Source: Aquincolibacterium sp964606385 (lineage in GTDB: Bacteria > Omnitrophota > Omnitrophia > Omnitrophales > Aquincolibacteriaceae). Taken from it: a stretch of 64,000 nt of DNA. Below are positions 49,656 through 58,228 of the stretch, one piece after another; position 1 is the first letter of the stretch; every line of letters starts with the position of its first letter. The position numbers and the translations under genes are program-made. The stretch lies in assembly GCA_964606385.1 (NCBI GenBank), contig CAZSFZ010000010.1:1-64000 (forward strand). The letters run 5' to 3'. The notes beneath the pieces are model-generated. The model was not told the DNA's origin, searched no databases, and saw nothing but the letters and a program-made list of their open reading frames with translations.

Positions 49656-51404
49656 ATGACAAACCCTTCTTTTCTGACCGAGATCCTGTTGGTCCTTTTG
49701 ATGGCGACGGTGGTCGCGGTCATCTTCGAAAAATTCCGCCTCCCGACGATCCTTGGATTTTTGCTGACCGGGGTGATCCTCGGGCCGCAGTGTCTCGGGA
49801 TCATTTCGGATAATGAGCGTATCCGCATGCTCGCGGAGCTCGGAGTGGTACTTCTGATGCTCGCGATCGGGCTTGAATTTTCCGTCGAACGTTTGCGCGG
49901 CATGCAGAATCTCGCGGTGATCGGGGGGGCCTTGCAGATCCTGATTTCCGTGGCCGTTTCGCTGCTTTTTGCCTGGTGGCGCGGCTGGAGTTTCTACGAA
50001 GGATTTTTTCTGGGCTCCGTGATCGCTTTAAGTTCAACAGCGATCGTGCTGAAATACCTGATGGACCGGGGCGAGATCGATTCGCCTCACGGGCGTATCG
50101 CGATCGCGATCCTGATCTTCCAGGACCTCGCGGTCGTGCCGCTGATGATCTTCCTTTCGGCTTTCGGGCAGTCCATCAGCTCGGTCAGCCTCGCGCTGGG
50201 GCTTGCGCTCCTCAAAACGGTCCTTCTCCTGATCGGAACGTTCTTTTTTTCGAGGTTCCTTCTTCCCCAGCTTCTTTACCGGGTGGCCGCCCTCCGGAAC
50301 CGAGAGATCTTTTTTCTTTTTTCGGTCGTGATCTGCCTGGGAATGGCCTGGGGGAGCGGCGCGCTGGGTTTTTCCATGGCCATCGGGGCGCTCTTGGCGG
50401 GGTTCATGTTCGCGAACACGGGTTTTTCCCATCAACTCATCGGCGATATCGTTCCGTTCCGCCATCTTTTTGTGAGCATTTTCTTTGTTTCGGTCGGCTT
50501 GTTGTTCGATATCCATTTCTTTTTTCAGCACGTTCTTCTTGTGCTTTCAGTGGTCGGTCTCGTGCTTTTCGTCAATTTTGTGATCATGACGCTCCTGATC
50601 ATGGCCTTCGGTTTTCCGCCCCGCGTAGCGGTGATCACCGGCATCATCCTTTCCCAGATCGGGGAATTTTCATTCCTTCTGATTGAAATGGCGCGCGGTT
50701 CCGGACACATCTCATCGAACCTTTACCAGGTGCTGCTTTCCACCGCGTTCCTGACCCTGCTCATGACGCCGCTCCTTTTTTCGCTAATCCCTTTTGTTTT
50801 AAAGATCTTGAGCCGGCATGTGATCTTCGGTGTGCCTCCCAAAAGCTGGATCAAACCCGACCGGACCTTGTCTTCCCTTACCGGGCATGTGATCCTTTGC
50901 GGCTTTGGTCCCACGGGCCAGGACTTGGCGATCGCTTTTCAGCAGGAACAGGTGCCTTTTGTGATCGTAGAGATGAACCCCGCCAAGATGCGTGAGGCCA
51001 AAAAGATGCATATGAAAGCCATCTATGGCGATGCGGCCAACCGGGAAGTGCTGAAAAGGGTCGGGATCAGCCGCGCGAGGGCGGTCATCGTGAGTTTTCC
51101 GGACCCGCTCGGGATCACCCAGATCATCCGCGTCGTGCAGAGCCTGAACCCGGACGTGCTTCTGGCGGTCCGGACCCGGTATCAGGGACAGATGCCCCAG
51201 CTCTATGAATTGGGGGCGGATATCGTGATCACCGAAGAATGGGAGGCGAGCCATGAACTCAACCGCCTGGTGCTCGGGCATCTGGATATTCCCGGAGAGC
51301 GGATCGAATATCACCTGGGGCGCATTCGCGCCCGCAAAGAACTCGCGGTCGAAGAGGCGATCTTCCGGCGAACCCCTAAAACGGCTGTTTCGAACAAAAA
51401 ATAG
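49656..51404 (+). CDS. Kef-type CPA2 monovalent cation:proton antiporter
   Basis: The 582-residue membrane protein has about 12 hydrophobic segments (1-390) including the CPA2 core FEKFRLPTILGFLLTGVILG and the ion-binding stretch IFQDLAVVP. A cytosolic TrkA-N (RCK) domain follows (about 408-530; ILCGFGPTGQDLA, AIYGDAANREVL), which senses nucleotide or glutathione signals in KefB/C. A short charged tail ends it. The ion (K+ or Na+) is not predictable. Confidence 0.92.
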   Translation: MTNPSFLTEILLVLLMATVVAVIFEKFRLPTILGFLLTGVILGPQCLGIISDNERIRMLAELGVVLLMLAIGLEFSVERLRGMQNLAVIGGALQILISVAVSLLFAWWRGWSFYEGFFLGSVIALSSTAIVLKYLMDRGEIDSPHGRIAIAILIFQDLAVVPLMIFLSAFGQSISSVSLALGLALLKTVLLLIGTFFFSRFLLPQLLYRVAALRNREIFFLFSVVICLGMAWGSGALGFSMAIGALLAGFMFANTGFSHQLIGDIVPFRHLFVSIFFVSVGLLFDIHFFFQHVLLVLSVVGLVLFVNFVIMTLLIMAFGFPPRVAVITGIILSQIGEFSFLLIEMARGSGHISSNLYQVLLSTAFLTLLMTPLLFSLIPFVLKILSRHVIFGVPPKSWIKPDRTLSSLTGHVILCGFGPTGQDLAIAFQQEQVPFVIVEMNPAKMREAKKMHMKAIYGDAANREVLKRVGISRARAVIVSFPDPLGITQIIRVVQSLNPDVLLAVRTRYQGQMPQLYELGADIVITEEWEASHELNRLVLGHLDIPGERIEYHLGRIRARKELAVEEAIFRRTPKTAVSNKK

Positions 51405-51476
51405 TGATAAAATAAAGTCCTGCAAAAGTCGCTCTGGTTTTAACGCTTTAAGCAAAAATACATTAGGAGGTAAGCT

Positions 51477-52346
51477 ATGAAGCTCATCATGAAACTTCTG
51501 ACTTTGGTCATTGTGGTTCTGGTAGTGTTGGTGCTTGCGCGCAATGTGGTGGTGAAGGCCGTCGCGGAGAATGGCGTCAAGGCTGTGACCGGAATGCCTC
51601 TGAGTATCGGTAAACTGGACATCAGTTTCGCGAAGACGCTCCTGGATATCGAAAATCTTGTGGTTAAAAATCCGGCCGGGTTTCATGATACGAGCCTGGT
51701 GGATATCCCGAAGATCCTGGTGGATTTCGAGCTCGGCAGTTTTCTGAAAGGGAAGGGGCACATTGAGAATATTGAGTTCAATATGGACCAGTTTACGGTG
51801 GTCAAAAATGAGAAAGGCGAGCTGAATCTGGACCGTCTGAAAGCGCTCGCGGGAACTCAAAAGCCTTCCGCTCAAAAACCGCAGCAGGAACCCACGGCGC
51901 CCTCCAAACCCATGCCGATGCAGATCGATGTGATGCGTCTTAAGATCGGCAAGGTCGTCTATGTGGATTATTCCGGGGGTCAGCCCGCGACCAAGGAATT
52001 CAAGATCAACCTGGATCAGACATTCCAGAACATTTCCGACCTTCAAAGCGTCGTACGTCTGATCGTTCTGAAGGCGATGCTGAGCTCCGGCTTATCCAAC
52101 CTCGTGGATTTTGATATCGCCGGTCTTCAGAGCGCCGTGACGGATTCCTTGAACGCTTCCGCCAAAATGGCGGCTGAGGCTGCGCAGAAGGGGCTGGATA
52201 CTTTGAAGAGCACGGTGGGGGATCCGTCCGCGATCGCAGGCAAGACCGGTGAGACGCTTAAAAGCACCTCAAGTACCGTCACAAGTGGAGTGAAGAGCGC
52301 TGCCAGCAGTCTCAAAAAGTTGAACCCCTTCAGCAAGAGCGAATAA
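51477..52346 (+). CDS. AsmA-like membrane-anchored protein
   Basis: The 289-residue protein has an N-terminal membrane helix (about 5-22) followed by the AsmA N-terminal pattern: GMPLSIGKLDISFAKTLLDI, then IENLVVKNPAGF and a KGHIENIEFNMDQFTVVKNE stretch. The C-terminal 90 residues are Ala/Ser/Thr-rich and helical. Such proteins face the periplasm and help outer-membrane lipid or protein biogenesis. A perfect Shine-Dalgarno (AGGAGGT) precedes ATG 51477. A longer relative is at 11219. Confidence 0.7.
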   Translation: MKLIMKLLTLVIVVLVVLVLARNVVVKAVAENGVKAVTGMPLSIGKLDISFAKTLLDIENLVVKNPAGFHDTSLVDIPKILVDFELGSFLKGKGHIENIEFNMDQFTVVKNEKGELNLDRLKALAGTQKPSAQKPQQEPTAPSKPMPMQIDVMRLKIGKVVYVDYSGGQPATKEFKINLDQTFQNISDLQSVVRLIVLKAMLSSGLSNLVDFDIAGLQSAVTDSLNASAKMAAEAAQKGLDTLKSTVGDPSAIAGKTGETLKSTSSTVTSGVKSAASSLKKLNPFSKSE

Positions 52347-52376
52347 AAGGGTCCTCGAACGGATGCGAGAACTTTG

Positions 52377-53603
52377 ATGGCGACCCGCGAAGAGGAACTC
52401 AAGGCGCTTCTCCATATTTCGGAGAAGATCAACGCGGGGAAAGTCATCGACGAGGTTCTCGAATACGCCTACGATTCCCTGCATTCGGTCATTCCTTACC
52501 ACCGCATCGGTTTTTCGTTGTTGGAAGAAGAAGATTCGGTGCTTCGGGCCTACTGGACGCATTCCGAGGCTCCTGAGGTCAAACTTCCCAAGGGTTACTC
52601 CGCGGTCATGCGCGGGAGCAGCCTTGAGAAAGTCCTTCAGACCGGCGAGCCGCGCATTCTGAACGATCTGGAAGCCTACCTGAGAGAACATCCCCGCTCC
52701 GATTCCACACGCAAGATCGTGGAGGAGGGGATGCGGTCCAGTCTGACCTGCCCTTTGATCGCTTTAGGCAAGCCGATCGGGTTCATTTTTTTCTCCAGCA
52801 TGGAAAAAGACACATACCGGGACGCTCATGTGGAGCTTTTTCAGGAGATCGCGGCCCAATTAGCCCTGACGCTCGAGAAAAGCCGGCTTTACGAAGAAAA
52901 GATCCGTTTGAATGATCTCAAAAACAGATTTCTTGGGATCGCAGCGCATGACTTGCGCAGTCCGATCGCGGTCATTAAAGGCTATGCGGATATTTTTTCG
53001 GAAGGATTGTTAGGGGATCTAACTCCGGAACAGCAGGGCCCGATTCGTTCTATTTCCCAGCACTGCGATAAAATGCTGGCCCTGATCCGGGATCTTTTAA
53101 GTGTCAGTGTGATCGAGTCGGGACATCTGGCCCTGGACCCTCGGGAAACGGATCTTGTGGCCTATTTGAAAAAAAATGCCATAGATAACAAGCTGCTCGC
53201 CAAAGCTAAATCGGTTGAATTTGTTCTGGAGGTCTCCGAAACCCTTCCAACGGTCATGATGGACGGTGACCGCATCGATCAGGTTATCAATAATCTCGTG
53301 ACGAATGCGATCAAATTCTCACCGCCCAAAGGCCGGGTCGTTCTTCGAGCCTCGCTCCAAAAAGATCGCGTCGCCATCTCCGTGACCGATCAGGGGCCGG
53401 GGATCCCCGCCGCCGAGATCTCGAAATTGTTCCGGTATTTCGGCAGGACCAATGTGCTTCCGGCGCAGGGCGAAAAAAGCACCGGATTGGGGCTCGCGAT
53501 CGCCAAGCGCATGGTAGAAGCCCACGGCGGGACGATCGGGGTCGAGAGCCAGCCCGGCAAGGGCTCGACCTTTACCTTTACCCTTCCTTTGAAGCCTTCC
53601 TGA
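52377..53603 (+). CDS. GAF-domain sensor histidine kinase
   Basis: Soluble kinase of 408 residues with no membrane helix. A GAF domain (about 8-165; SVIPYHRIGFSLLEEED, LTCPLIALGKPIGFIFFS) leads to HisKA with phospho-acceptor His191 (AAHDLRSPIAVIKG). The ATPase core has the N box NNLVTNAIKF, G1 DQGPGIP and G2 STGLGLAIAK. ATG 52377 is preferred over the adjoining TTG 52374. No receiver gene is adjacent. Confidence 0.93.
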   Translation: MATREEELKALLHISEKINAGKVIDEVLEYAYDSLHSVIPYHRIGFSLLEEEDSVLRAYWTHSEAPEVKLPKGYSAVMRGSSLEKVLQTGEPRILNDLEAYLREHPRSDSTRKIVEEGMRSSLTCPLIALGKPIGFIFFSSMEKDTYRDAHVELFQEIAAQLALTLEKSRLYEEKIRLNDLKNRFLGIAAHDLRSPIAVIKGYADIFSEGLLGDLTPEQQGPIRSISQHCDKMLALIRDLLSVSVIESGHLALDPRETDLVAYLKKNAIDNKLLAKAKSVEFVLEVSETLPTVMMDGDRIDQVINNLVTNAIKFSPPKGRVVLRASLQKDRVAISVTDQGPGIPAAEISKLFRYFGRTNVLPAQGEKSTGLGLAIAKRMVEAHGGTIGVESQPGKGSTFTFTLPLKPS

Positions 53604-53610
53604 ACGATCG

Positions 53611-54201
53611 ATGAGATCCCTGAGCCTTGAGATCAAGGCGCGTTGCTCCGATCCCGCGCGTGTCCGCCGTATCCTGAGATCAAAAAAAGCCCGTTTTGGG
53701 GGGCTCGACCATCAGATCGACACGTATTTTCGTATCCCTTCGGGCCGGCTGAAACTCCGGGAAGGACGTATCGAAAATGCGCTGATCTATTACAGGCGCG
53801 TCGATCAAAAAAAATCCAAAGAATGTCACTCCACGCTTTTCCCTTTTGATAAAAAAAGTCCGCTGAAGCGGATCCTGGCCGTTGCCTTCGGCGTACTTGC
53901 CGTGGTCGATAAGAAACGCGAGATCTATTTCATCAAGAACGCGAAATTCCATATCGATCGGGTCAAGAAGCTTGGAAATTTCGTAGAGATCGAAGTGTTC
54001 GGTCCGAAGTGCGCGGCCGCAAGGCTCGAAAGACAATGTGAGCGCTTTCGGGATCTGCTGGGGATACGCGCGAAGGACCTTGTGGCGGATTCCTATAGCG
54101 ACCAGATCCTGAGATCCGGGAAACGGATAACGGGAAATGTTGAACGAAAATCGTTACCCGTTCATCGTTCCCCGAGAAATACGATCAGGCGAAGTCACTG
54201 A
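53611..54201 (+). CDS. CYTH-domain protein (CyaB/ThTPase-like)
   Basis: The 196-residue protein has a CYTH domain (1-165): SLEIKAR near the N-terminus, where the first Glu of the usual ExExK is Ser, then HQIDTYFRIPSGRLKLREG and the FVEIEVFG acidic segment. The family binds triphosphates; members are adenylate cyclases, thiamine-triphosphatases or polyphosphatases, and the activity here is unknown. The last 28 or so residues are translated from an imperfect inverted repeat and overlap the convergent amrS stop by 17 bp. Confidence 0.8.
   Translation: MRSLSLEIKARCSDPARVRRILRSKKARFGGLDHQIDTYFRIPSGRLKLREGRIENALIYYRRVDQKKSKECHSTLFPFDKKSPLKRILAVAFGVLAVVDKKREIYFIKNAKFHIDRVKKLGNFVEIEVFGPKCAAARLERQCERFRDLLGIRAKDLVADSYSDQILRSGKRITGNVERKSLPVHRSPRNTIRRSH
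54117..54174. repeat. GGGAAACGGG-type inverted repeat, copy 2
   Basis: CGGGAAACG at the left and CGTTCCCCG (54166-54174) at the right are near complements. Inner ATAACGGG and CCCGTT also pair in part. It overlaps the 3' end of the CYTH gene. A direct relative is at 43697. Confidence 0.55.
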
Positions 54202-55261
54202 GCCGGACCGGAAGTCGTTTAGAGCCCCAGGCGCCTGGCGTGGACTCAAAAACCCCCGGGCAGAAGGCGCCGCAGAACTTGCATTTCCCATCCTTCAAAT
54301 TCCAACCGCTCAATTCATACCAGTTCCGTCCGATCAGTTTTTCCCCGCAGGCGTGGCAGAAAGTCGACTCGCCTTCCGGGTCCTCGATATTTCCCGTGTA
54401 GCAGTAACGGATTCCGCTCGCTATCGCGATCTCCCGCGCCTTGAATAACGTGGAAGGGGGAGTGGAGGGGACATCCTGCAACTTGTGGGCCGGATGAAAG
54501 GCTGAAAAATGGAGCGGAACCTCGGCCCCGAGGTTTTTCACGATCCACGAAGTCAGGGCGTGAAGCTCTTTGTCGGAATCATTCAAGCCCGGGACGAGGA
54601 GCGTGGTGATCTCAAGCCATACGGATGTTTCTTTTTTGATATAGAGGAGCGTCTCGAGGACGGGCGCGAGCGAGCTGTCCGTATATTTTTTATAGAAATC
54701 TTCCGTGAATCCTTTCAGGTCCACGTTCGCGGCATCCATCCACGCGTAGAATTCCTTACGGGGTTCGGCACAGACATAGCCGGCCGTCACGGCGACCGTC
54801 TTGATGCCGAGTTTGCGGCATGCCTTCGCCGTGTCCACGGCATACTCATGGAAAATAGCGGGTTCGTTATAGGTAAAAGCCACACTACGGCAATCGAGCG
54901 ACTTCGCGGTTTTCGCGATGAGTTCCGGCGAGGCGATATCCGCAAGGGTGTCCATTTCCCGCGAGTGACTGATATCGGCATTCTGGCAGAACTTGCAGCC
55001 CAGGTTGCAGCCGGCCGTACCAAAAGAAAAGACGGGCGTTCCGGGAAGAAAATGAAACAACGGCTTCTTTTCGATAGGGTCCACACAGAAGCCGCTCGAA
55101 CGCCCATAGGTCGTCAGGACGATCTCGCCGTTTTGACAGGCCCGGACAAAACAATAACCGCGCTGGCCCTCCGCGAGTTTACAGTGCCGCGGGCAAAGGT
55201 CGCACTGGATGCGTCCTTCCGCAACCTTATGCCAGTATTTCGTCGGTACGACTGTGTCCAT
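54185..55261 (-). CDS. amrS: AmmeMemoRadiSam system radical SAM enzyme AmrS
   Basis: Radical SAM member of the three-gene AmmeMemoRadiSam set (AMMECR1, MEMO, radical SAM), linked to an as yet undefined modification. From ATG 55261 the protein is 358 residues. An N-terminal CDLCPRHC cluster (C20, C23, C27) is followed by the SAM motif CNLGCKFC (C85, C89, C92). The C-terminal Cys pairs CHAC and CKFC suggest further metal sites. The partners amrB and amrA are 6 kb away (61106 and 61936), on the other strand. Confidence 0.92.
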   Translation of the reverse strand: MDTVVPTKYWHKVAEGRIQCDLCPRHCKLAEGQRGYCFVRACQNGEIVLTTYGRSSGFCVDPIEKKPLFHFLPGTPVFSFGTAGCNLGCKFCQNADISHSREMDTLADIASPELIAKTAKSLDCRSVAFTYNEPAIFHEYAVDTAKACRKLGIKTVAVTAGYVCAEPRKEFYAWMDAANVDLKGFTEDFYKKYTDSSLAPVLETLLYIKKETSVWLEITTLLVPGLNDSDKELHALTSWIVKNLGAEVPLHFSAFHPAHKLQDVPSTPPSTLFKAREIAIASGIRYCYTGNIEDPEGESTFCHACGEKLIGRNWYELSGWNLKDGKCKFCGAFCPGVFESTPGAWGSKRLPVRLSDFA

Positions 55262-55408
55262 GATGGCTCTATTCTGCACCAGTTTTTAATGGTTTGCACA
55301 CGGGAAATCGATAGAATGGGGACCGGGTGATTTGAGGTTTTAATCTGGAAAGCCGATACTTCTCTCATTAAAACCCTGAGGATTTGTTTCGTAAAAAAGA
55401 GACCCTGA

Positions 55409-56182
55409 ATGAGTTCTTCCAGCGAAAACGAATCAAAGCTTTTTTTCTACCTTTGCCTGGGCGCCGTCATGGGCACCCTGGGCTTCTTCCGCGGGTTTCA
55501 GCTTCGTAAAAAAAAGAAAATGATCGAAGATATCCCCACTTCCACGGTCCGCGGCATGGCGGTGGGCCTGACCGAGGTGAAGGGGAAAGCCCGTGAATTT
55601 CAGAAGCCGCTGGTCAGCGCTTTTGCCAAGGCTCCCTGTGTTTTCTTTCATTACAAGGTCGAAGAATACCGGAGCTCGGGAAAGAGCGGTTCCTGGGTGA
55701 CGATCGCCGAATACACCAGCCCTGAATTTTTCTATCTCGAGGATGAGACCGGGAAAGTGCTTGTGAGTCCCGCCGGCGCGGAATTCCACGCGCATCCCGA
55801 CCGCCGTTACGGCAGCGGATTCAACGCGCAGGATAAAGCGGCTTTTTTCGATCAATTGGCCGTGATGAATATCAACGCGAAAGGCATTTTCGGCATGGAT
55901 AAACAGATCCGTTGTTTCGAAACTTATATTGAATCCGGAGATGAGCTCTATATCATCGGCACGGCCCAGCCCAATCCCATTTCGGGCGGCTCCGCCGTCG
56001 GTTCAGAAAATCTTTGTATCGCAGCGCAGTCCGGGAATATGTTCCTGATCTCGGATGAGGATGAAAAACATGTCTTGAGCGAATTCAGCGGCAAGATGTA
56101 TCTTTACCTGTACGGCGGCCCCGCGCTGACCGTGCTTTGTCTTTTTATCCTGATCGGGCATTACTTCAAACGGATGTTTTAA
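55409..56182 (+). CDS. GIDE-domain membrane protein 1
   Basis: The 257-residue protein has an N-terminal membrane helix (about 12-28), a GIDE/MUL1-like domain (about 40-215; IEDIPTSTVRGMAVGLTEVKG, GDELYIIGTAQ) and a C-terminal helix (about 232-250). Eukaryotic GIDE/MUL1 adds a RING finger for ubiquitin ligation, absent here. Bacterial GIDE proteins commonly occur next to lemA, as here two genes on. Function unknown; a membrane-stress role is the common guess. Confidence 0.85.
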   Translation: MSSSSENESKLFFYLCLGAVMGTLGFFRGFQLRKKKKMIEDIPTSTVRGMAVGLTEVKGKAREFQKPLVSAFAKAPCVFFHYKVEEYRSSGKSGSWVTIAEYTSPEFFYLEDETGKVLVSPAGAEFHAHPDRRYGSGFNAQDKAAFFDQLAVMNINAKGIFGMDKQIRCFETYIESGDELYIIGTAQPNPISGGSAVGSENLCIAAQSGNMFLISDEDEKHVLSEFSGKMYLYLYGGPALTVLCLFILIGHYFKRMF

Positions 56183-56215
56183 CTCTATTATTCGAACAAA
56201 TAAAAAGACTCTCTC

Positions 56216-57082
56216 ATGAATGAGCATGGCATCTTAACTAAGTTCGACATCAATGTATTAGCCATATTTTTGGGGATTGTGCCAGGGCTGATATTATTTT
56301 TAAAGGGGTATGCGATCCGGAGAGATAGGAAGCTGATCGAAAATATCCCAACCTCCACGATTCGCGCAATCGCGATAGGACTTGTCGAAGTCAAAGGGAG
56401 AGCGCAACCTCTTCAGGAGGTTTACGAGTCACCTTTTACCGGAAAAAAATGTATTTATTTAGAGTATGAAATTTGGGAAGAATTAAGGGCGCCCAAGGGT
56501 TTGGAAAGAACGCTTGCTCAATTCACGTCGACAGCGAACCAGTTTTTTCTGGAAGATGAAACCGGAAAGGTCTTGGTGGACTCCAGCCAGGGCGAGTTTC
56601 AATTGCAAAAAAAAGAATATAACGCTCAAGACAATGAGCTCGCTTGTGCCTTGGAGCGGCTTAAGCTCTCAAGAAAAAACCCGAGATGGGAGGGAAGACC
56701 CCTTTATGGTACCGAGGCGTCCATTGGCCTTGGTGACGAACTTTATGTGATGGGTTATGCGGATAAGAGCTCGCACGCCCTTGATTCCGTGGAAGACCCT
56801 AGCGATATTTTGATTCATAAAAAGGGGGACTCTGTGTTCTGTATTTCAGACCAAGAAGAAATGCAAGTGACTGAGCAGCTCGGGAGGAGGGCGAGTCTTT
56901 TTTTTGCGATAGGGTTCTTGTGGGCAGTTATTTTTTCCATGACGATCTTAGTGGTATGGGGTACGTGTGCACCGCCAGTTTTTAATCCACCGCAAGGATT
57001 ATTTAAGCCGGAAGATCAACATAACCATTCTTCAGTTGTAAAAAGAAAGCTCGGATTCATGATAGATGATAATAAGATATAA
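56216..57082 (+). CDS. GIDE-domain membrane protein 2 (paralog)
   Basis: The 288-residue paralog of the upstream gene has the same layout: N-terminal helix (about 13-30), GIDE domain (IENIPTSTIRAIAIGLVEVKG, GDELYVMGYADKS), C-terminal helix (about 225-245) and a longer tail after it. It is more AT-rich than its paralog and than most neighbours, so it may be an older duplicate or a later arrival. Same transcription unit as lemA downstream. Confidence 0.82.
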   Translation: MNEHGILTKFDINVLAIFLGIVPGLILFLKGYAIRRDRKLIENIPTSTIRAIAIGLVEVKGRAQPLQEVYESPFTGKKCIYLEYEIWEELRAPKGLERTLAQFTSTANQFFLEDETGKVLVDSSQGEFQLQKKEYNAQDNELACALERLKLSRKNPRWEGRPLYGTEASIGLGDELYVMGYADKSSHALDSVEDPSDILIHKKGDSVFCISDQEEMQVTEQLGRRASLFFAIGFLWAVIFSMTILVVWGTCAPPVFNPPQGLFKPEDQHNHSSVVKRKLGFMIDDNKI

Positions 57083-57111
57083 AAATACGTATTAACAACA
57101 AGGAGGATGCT

Positions 57112-57669
57112 ATGGAATTAGTGGTGCTAGTGGCAATCGTGTTTGTGGTGCTGGGGGTGATCGGGTATTTCGTGGGGATCTACAATGGCCTGATCCAGGT
57201 GCGGAATAATATCGACAAGGCTTGGGCGAATATCGATGTGCTTCTGAAGCAGAGACATGACGAATTGCCGAAGCTGATCGAGACCTGCAAAGGCTACATG
57301 AAATACGAGCAATCCCTGCTTGAGAAGATCACCCAGGCGCGGACGGCTTTTATGAACGCGGCCTCGATCGAGGATAAGACAAAAGCCGAGAACCAGCTTG
57401 CGGCAGGGCTCAAAACGCTCTTCGCGGTCTCTGAGAATTATCCGGACCTCAAGGCGAACCAGAATTTTCTGCAGCTGCAGAACCGCATCTCCGGGCTTGA
57501 GAACGAGATCGCGGACCGCCGGGAATTCTTCAATGAAAGCGTGAACGTCTACAACATCCGGATCCAGCAGTTCCCGGATGTCATTTTGGCGAACAACCTC
57601 GGCTACACGCGCCGTTCGATGCTTGAGATCCCGAAAGAAGAAACGCAGGACGTTAAGGTCCAGTTTTAA
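57112..57669 (+). CDS. LemA family protein
   Basis: The 185-residue protein has an N-terminal membrane helix (about 3-24) and a long helical bundle, with the LemA marks NNIDKAWANIDVLLKQRHDE and LENEIADRREFFNESVNVYN. LemA proteins sit in the inner membrane with the helical domain outside. The function is not firmly known; htpX and TPM/GIDE genes are common neighbours. A strong Shine-Dalgarno (AAGGAGG) precedes ATG 57112. It follows two GIDE genes. Confidence 0.94.
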   Translation: MELVVLVAIVFVVLGVIGYFVGIYNGLIQVRNNIDKAWANIDVLLKQRHDELPKLIETCKGYMKYEQSLLEKITQARTAFMNAASIEDKTKAENQLAAGLKTLFAVSENYPDLKANQNFLQLQNRISGLENEIADRREFFNESVNVYNIRIQQFPDVILANNLGYTRRSMLEIPKEETQDVKVQF

Positions 57670-57695
57670 ATCTTGAGAACAAAAAGGAGATTCAC

Positions 57696-58178
57696 ATGAG
57701 AAAATTATCCGGAATGGTTTTGGCGGCCGTTTTCTTTTTCGCTGTGGCGAGTTCTTTGAACCTTTACGCGGAAGACACGGCTTCTACCGCTTCCACGGCA
57801 GATACGGCGGCCGTTACGAGTGATGCCGCTTCAGCAACCCCCGCGGCGCCTTCGGACGATTGGAAGCGTCAGATCGAAGAAAGCAAGGCGGCGGTCAAGA
57901 CCCAGAAAGACACCATGAAAACGAACGCTCAGGCCGCCAAATCCGAAGAAAAAGCCCTCAAGGCTCAGATCAAGGAAGCCAGGCTTGCCGGGGATACGGA
58001 AAAGGCCAAGGCGTTAAAGGCGCAGCTCAAGGCGACGCATAAAGAGAATGTCGAGCAGCTGAAGGCGGATAAAAAAGCGATGCAGGAGGCGCATAAGGGT
58101 GTTCAAGACACCAAGAAACAACTGCATCAGGAGCGGAAAGCGGTTCACTCCGCAAAGCGGTCCCAAAAAGGCCGGTAA
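57696..58178 (+). CDS. Exported Ala/Lys-rich coiled-coil protein, hypothetical
   Basis: The 160-residue protein has a signal peptide (1-25), an Ala/Ser/Thr-rich linker and a long Lys/Ala/Gln/Glu-rich coiled coil (about 55-155) without Cys. It resembles structural envelope-associated coils but matches no family I can name. A Shine-Dalgarno AAAAGGAG precedes ATG 57696. A terminator follows directly, ending the gide-gide-lemA unit. Confidence 0.65.
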   Translation: MRKLSGMVLAAVFFFAVASSLNLYAEDTASTASTADTAAVTSDAASATPAAPSDDWKRQIEESKAAVKTQKDTMKTNAQAAKSEEKALKAQIKEARLAGDTEKAKALKAQLKATHKENVEQLKADKKAMQEAHKGVQDTKKQLHQERKAVHSAKRSQKGR

Positions 58179-58189
58179 GAGATTTATCC

Positions 58190-58224
58190 AATAAAGGCGG
58201 GTCCGTTCGCGGCCCGCCTTTATT
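58190..58224. terminator. Bidirectional terminator
   Basis: AATAAAGGCGGG (58190-58201) and CCCGCCTTTATT (58213-58224) are exact 12-bp complements around an 11-nt loop. It lies between convergent genes, so it can stop transcripts from both sides. Confidence 0.85.
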
Positions 58225-58228
58225 GTGT

